Assembly (NCBI GenBank): GCA_030595125.1
Contig: JAUVDV010000031.1
Span: forward strand, 1-53,884
DNA: 53,884 bases
DNA from: Deltaproteobacteria bacterium
GTDB taxonomy: Bacteria > Myxococcota_A > Polyangia > JAAYKL01
Direction: 5' to 3'
Shown here: piece after piece, positions 50,197-53,884 of the stretch
How positions within the stretch are numbered: the stretch's first letter is position 1
Layout: every line of letters starts with the position of its first letter
Made by a program: the position numbers and the translations under genes
Notes under the pieces: model-generated
Databases searched by the model: none
Told to the model about the DNA's origin: nothing
The model's input: only the letters and a program-made list of their open reading frames with translations

Positions 50197-51933
50197 ATGG
50201 AACCGATCGCCTCCAGCAAGAAGACCATTCGCGGGCACCTGTACGAACCCATGTACATCGTGGGTGAGAGGCGAATCTGCTGGGCGCGCATCATCCTCTC
50301 ATTGATATTGATTATCTTCATCCACGCGTTGATGATGAAAAGCCCCAGCTACGCGGTCAGCACGTTCGCGCCATCGATCGCCGGCAGTTTGGCCTTCATC
50401 GCAATCAGCGTTTTCTTTTTACTCCTCATTCGCATCGACAAGTTCGCTCCCTGGATGGTCTTTCTCTCCGCCGGGACAGATCTGGTGCTCGTAACATTGC
50501 TCTTTGTAAACAGCACCCTCTCCGATCCCCTACGCTCCTTCACCACCGCCGCTCCATACATCTACTTCGTGATCATCGCGATCGCGGCCCTGCGCCACTC
50601 CCCTACCCTGGTCGCTGTCATCGGCGCCAGCTCAGCCGTCGCGTACCTCACCAGCATGGGTTTCATATATCTCCACTACCTCTCCGGGTGGCGCGCCTAC
50701 ATCAAATCCGGCGATGAGGTAATGATGGGGCTTCATTTCATCGACGAAATCGCCAAGGCTCTCGCCATGGTCGTTCTCGGCTGGCTCATCAGCCACGTGT
50801 CCAGAAATCTGATGAACTCGCAGCGGCACTACAAGGATCTTTTCGAACAGATACCGGACGGCATCCTCATCACCTCGCCGGATGATCGAATAGAGACCGT
50901 GAATCCCCGTCTCGCCGACATGATCGGAGTACCCCAAAAGGATCTCATCGGACGGGAGTTCGCCGGGCTGCTCTCCGTCAAGACACCCGAGCCGCGCCTC
51001 CCCGACTCCAATCCCCTCTCCGTCGTGGGAGACTCCCTGATGCTGCGACGCGTGGATGGGACGGAGATCTCCGTCATGACGGCGACAACCTCAATGAAGA
51101 GGGAAGGCAAATCCTATTCGGTAATGAGCATAAGGGACGTTACCGAGGAGGTGCGCCTCGAGAACCAGCTAGCCCGATCTCAGGGAATGGAGGCATTCGG
51201 ACAGTTCGCCGGAGGTATCGCGCACGATCTTAACAACATCCTCGGGGGGATCCTCGGCGCGTCCACGCTCTCCAAGCGGTTTGTGGGCCGTCTGAATGAG
51301 GGAGACCGAACGCGCATAGATCATCGACTCGACGTCATCCTCAAATGCAGTGAAGACGCACGCAACATGATCGCCACTCTCATGACATACTCGCGGGTAT
51401 CTTCACTGGAAACAGGTGTCGTCAATCTGATCGGCGTCATTTCCGATGTCTCCTCGATCTGCACCCGCACCTTCGGAGAAGAGTACCAAATATCCACGGG
51501 CACGCTCCCTCCCACAGCCGCAATCATGGGAGACTCCGGCGCCCTGTCACAGGCGCTGTTGAATATCTGTCTCAACGCCAAAGACGCAATGCCCGGCGGA
51601 GGTCGTATAAGTTTCTCTCTGCACGAGAGACTTTCTGACGAAGACCTGATCGAGAGACACGCAGAAGCCGTCCCCGAATGCGTTTACTGGTGCATCGAGG
51701 TATCCGACACGGGGCTCGGAATGAACCAGGACAAGCTGGACAAAATCCTCGAACCCTTCCTGACTAACGTACCCTTCGGCGAAGGAACCGGCCTGGGCCT
51801 TCCCATGGCCTATAGCATCCTCGTGAAACACAACGGCTTCTTCGATGTGTCATCGGCGCCCGGTGAAGGAACGACCTTCCGGGTCTACCTGCCCATGCAT
51901 ACAGACGTGGCTCCCATTGCGAGGACCTCATGA
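50197..51933 (+). CDS. Membrane PAS histidine kinase
   Basis: A 578-residue sensor kinase. The N-terminal ~215 residues have about six membrane helices (ARIILSLILIIFIHALMM, FIAISVFFLLLIRI, FVIIAIAALRHSPTLVAV and others) with almost no periplasmic loops. A PAS domain follows (YKDLFEQIPDGILITSPDDR), then the H-box FAGGIAHDLNNILGG (His about 338) and the ATP domain ([40 protein letters not shown]). There is no receiver. Its stop overlaps the next kinase's ATG by four bases. The two kinases share the same architecture and are probably a duplicated pair. Confidence 0.93.
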   Translation: MEPIASSKKTIRGHLYEPMYIVGERRICWARIILSLILIIFIHALMMKSPSYAVSTFAPSIAGSLAFIAISVFFLLLIRIDKFAPWMVFLSAGTDLVLVTLLFVNSTLSDPLRSFTTAAPYIYFVIIAIAALRHSPTLVAVIGASSAVAYLTSMGFIYLHYLSGWRAYIKSGDEVMMGLHFIDEIAKALAMVVLGWLISHVSRNLMNSQRHYKDLFEQIPDGILITSPDDRIETVNPRLADMIGVPQKDLIGREFAGLLSVKTPEPRLPDSNPLSVVGDSLMLRRVDGTEISVMTATTSMKREGKSYSVMSIRDVTEEVRLENQLARSQGMEAFGQFAGGIAHDLNNILGGILGASTLSKRFVGRLNEGDRTRIDHRLDVILKCSEDARNMIATLMTYSRVSSLETGVVNLIGVISDVSSICTRTFGEEYQISTGTLPPTAAIMGDSGALSQALLNICLNAKDAMPGGGRISFSLHERLSDEDLIERHAEAVPECVYWCIEVSDTGLGMNQDKLDKILEPFLTNVPFGEGTGLGLPMAYSILVKHNGFFDVSSAPGEGTTFRVYLPMHTDVAPIARTS

Positions 51934-53884
51934 CAGACCACGATCGCGACGATCCCCAGAGCGACGGGGAGAATCTGGCATCCTGGCTCAGAATTATCCT
52001 GAGCGTAATCTGCGTCGCTTTACTCATAGGGTATTTCGAGACCGCGCCCCTTACCGAAAAGCAGCCGATCATCATCTCCTTTGCGCTGGCGTTCGCATGG
52101 GCGCTGCTGGGAATCGGCTACATCCTCCTCATCAGGAAGGGTTACTACCGTCCTTTCATGTCCTATTTTTCGACTCTGTTCGACCTGGCCTTCGTCACCG
52201 TCATGCAACTGGCGATCATGACGGTGGTGCCCCTCAATTTTATAAACGGCCCCATCACCTCCATCTACTTCCTGGCCATCGGCCTCGCCGCGCTCAGAAA
52301 GAGCCGTCTCCTGGTCTCCCTGACGGGAATCTCCTCCGCATTGATTCACCTGATCGTAACCGCAAGATGCATGCTCATGTGCCTTCCGTCCGGACGCTTG
52401 GCGGCCGAGATCAACGGACATGCAATTGAGATCTTTCTTCTGGACGGGGTGGGAGTCGCCCTCTGCCTGTCAACGGTCGGTTGGGTCATCGGCCGCGTCA
52501 CAAAAGAGTTCCGCGAATCCGAGCGCCACTACCATGTTCTATTCGAGCACGTGCCCGACGGGATCGTTATCACATCATCTGAACGTCGCATCCTTGCCGT
52601 CAATCGAAGATTCTCCGACATGGTGGGAGTAGCAAAGGACGCTCTTATGTCCCGCGACATAAACGATTTCCTCGGCCACGGAATACACTCCGAGCCCGTC
52701 ACTCCTTTCCCGTTCGGTTTTGTGGGCAGCCCGACAATACTCATCAGGACCGACGGGACGAAGGTTCCCGTCCGAACACAGACTATGCCCATGGAATACG
52801 AGGGCGAGCCGTGCGTCGAGATGAGCGTCCGCAATGCTGCCGAGCAGGTTCACCTGGAGCGCCGGCTGGCCCAGTCGCAGAAGATGGAGACCATCGGGCG
52901 CCTCGCCGCCGGCCTGGCGCACAATTTCAACAACATCCTCGGCGGGATCCTGGGGGCGGCGGCCCTTGTGCGGCAGTCCCTTCGAAAGGTCGAGCCGAGC
53001 CCATCCAGGGAGAAGCTGGATCGGCAGGTGGATATCATCAAGGAGTGCGGCGATCGAGCGCGGGACGTGGTCCAGCGACTGTTGACTTTTTCCAGAACCA
53101 GCATCGTCGAAACCGAACCCGTCGACCTCGAATCCCTGGCGCGGGAAGTTGCCTCCATATGTCAAAACACCGTCGGCCCCGAGATCGATTTCAGGATCAC
53201 GAACAAGGACGACTCCCCCATTGTCATGGGCGACACCACCTCTCTGACGCAGGCCATTCTCAATCTCTGCGTCAACGCCTCGGATGCCATGGACTCGAAG
53301 GGGGTAATCGCAATCGAAATCGCGCAAGTCGACTACGATGATCCCATTCTTTCCAGCCATCCCGACGCAGACGGCGAAGATGATTATTGCTGCATCACGG
53401 TCACGGACACGGGGATGGGCATAGATGAGTCGATCATGGAAAAGATCTTCGACCCCTTCTTCACCACCAAGCCCCCGGGTGAGGGCACCGGTCTGGGCCT
53501 CTCCATGGTCTACAACATCGCGCGGCAGCATGGCGGATTCCTTGACGTCACCTCCCCCCCTGGAGAGGGAGCAAGCTTCCACATGTACCTTACCAGAGCC
53601 CGAAAGAGCCTCCTCCCTCCGGAGCCCGAGGAACGGCTTCCCAGGGGCACCGGCACTATCCTGGTCGTGGACGACGAAGAGATCGCGAGGACCACGATCC
53701 AGGGAATGCTCACCGAACTTGGCTACCGTGTCTCGAGCGCCGCGAGCGGCCCGGAGGCTATCGAGATGTTCACGACGACGGATGAAGCTTTCGATCTGTT
53801 GGTGCTGGACATGGTGATGCCGCAAATGGACGGCGCCGAAACCCTGCGTCGGATCCGAGAGACAAACAACGATGTAAAAGTGGT
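51930..53884 (+). CDS. Membrane PAS hybrid histidine kinase, cut by window end
   Basis: An open frame from the ATG at 51930 to the window end (at least 651 residues, no stop). Five or six membrane helices ([19 protein letters not shown] and [18 protein letters not shown] first) precede a PAS domain ([20 protein letters not shown]). The H-box region reads [16 protein letters not shown], with Asn instead of the usual Asp/Glu after the His. The ATP domain ([39 protein letters not shown]) and a receiver ([12 protein letters not shown], phospho-acceptor in [13 protein letters not shown]) follow; the receiver is interrupted by the end of the window. It is a paralogue of the upstream kinase, with the receiver added. 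Confidence 0.93.
   Translation, partial: MTDHDRDDPQSDGENLASWLRIILSVICVALLIGYFETAPLTEKQPIIISFALAFAWALLGIGYILLIRKGYYRPFMSYFSTLFDLAFVTVMQLAIMTVVPLNFINGPITSIYFLAIGLAALRKSRLLVSLTGISSALIHLIVTARCMLMCLPSGRLAAEINGHAIEIFLLDGVGVALCLSTVGWVIGRVTKEFRESERHYHVLFEHVPDGIVITSSERRILAVNRRFSDMVGVAKDALMSRDINDFLGHGIHSEPVTPFPFGFVGSPTILIRTDGTKVPVRTQTMPMEYEGEPCVEMSVRNAAEQVHLERRLAQSQKMETIGRLAAGLAHNFNNILGGILGAAALVRQSLRKVEPSPSREKLDRQVDIIKECGDRARDVVQRLLTFSRTSIVETEPVDLESLAREVASICQNTVGPEIDFRITNKDDSPIVMGDTTSLTQAILNLCVNASDAMDSKGVIAIEIAQVDYDDPILSSHPDADGEDDYCCITVTDTGMGIDESIMEKIFDPFFTTKPPGEGTGLGLSMVYNIARQHGGFLDVTSPPGEGASFHMYLTRARKSLLPPEPEERLPRGTGTILVVDDEEIARTTIQGMLTELGYRVSSAASGPEAIEMFTTTDEAFDLLVLDMVMPQMDGAETLRRIRETNNDVKV

Noticed and set aside
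52575-53825. 416-residue minus-strand frame at the right end
   Set aside because: The plus strand carries intact PAS, H-box, ATPase and receiver motifs in one continuous frame.

Overview
The window is a 54 kb chromosomal stretch (my rough estimate is high-50s % GC) from a Gram-negative bacterium. It most resembles the former Deltaproteobacteria, probably Myxococcota or a sister phylum. Three things point that way: cysteine-rich lipoproteins with Thr-Asp or Ser-Asp repeats, a giant Ser/Thr kinase with AAA and TPR domains, and several TPR/PAS histidine kinases. Outer-membrane-type and lipoprotein signals and a PlsB acyltransferase support a diderm cell. The taxonomic call is an inference from gene content. 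I saw no tRNA, rRNA, prophage or CRISPR array.

Layout. 0-3.4 kb: a DUF6599-like lipoprotein and an MFS transporter, separated by a REP-associated (RAYT) transposase gene lying between 30-bp inverted repeats. 3.4-9.6 kb: a TD-repeat lipoprotein, a tight four-gene membrane operon of unknown function ending in a DUF6754-type protein, an exported beta-barrel-like protein and an NTF2-like lipoprotein. 9.7-10.4 kb: a Phd/VapC-type toxin-antitoxin pair. 10.4-15.9 kb: a four-gene signalling operon (small helical protein, sigma-54 regulator, periplasmic-TPR histidine kinase, stand-alone receiver) bracketed by a perfect 20-bp inverted repeat. 15.9-21.5 kb: a methyltransferase, TruD, PlsB, a 43-bp tandem repeat and a small lipoprotein. 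21.5-24.6 kb: a nadA-thiG-thiH-thiS operon. 24.6-30.5 kb: a cytoplasmic PQQ-type propeller protein, an exported Memo-AMMECR1 fusion, a membrane protein, a class II glutamine amidotransferase with Ser in place of Cys2, and a small membrane protein.

30.5-33.9 kb: an exported TPR protein, a dispersed repeat, a compact module of small genes (DUF4160-like, membrane/coiled-coil, HTH) with a palindrome in front, and a Cys-rich lipoprotein. 34.0-38.7 kb: a polyamine operon made of pyruvoyl arginine decarboxylase, a degenerate ureohydrolase and an intact agmatinase, followed by a sugar-nucleotidyltransferase and the dipeptidase PepD. 38.9-45.4 kb: the kinase/AAA/TPR protein translationally coupled to a sodium/solute symporter, then a DHH phosphoesterase. 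45.4-53.9 kb: a hybrid histidine kinase, an exported M3 peptidase with a structured leader, an SD-repeat lipoprotein, and two overlapping membrane PAS histidine kinases. The second kinase is cut by the window end.

How genes work together. Arginine to agmatine to putrescine is encoded in one operon. Quinolinate synthesis and thiazole assembly are co-transcribed. Much of the rest is signal sensing at the envelope: four histidine kinases, one Ser/Thr kinase and one sigma-54 activator. The best candidates for undescribed biology are the DUF6754 membrane operon, the IR-bracketed TPR phosphorelay, the DUF4160/coiled-coil/HTH module, the active/inactive ureohydrolase pair and the exported Memo-AMMECR1 fusion.
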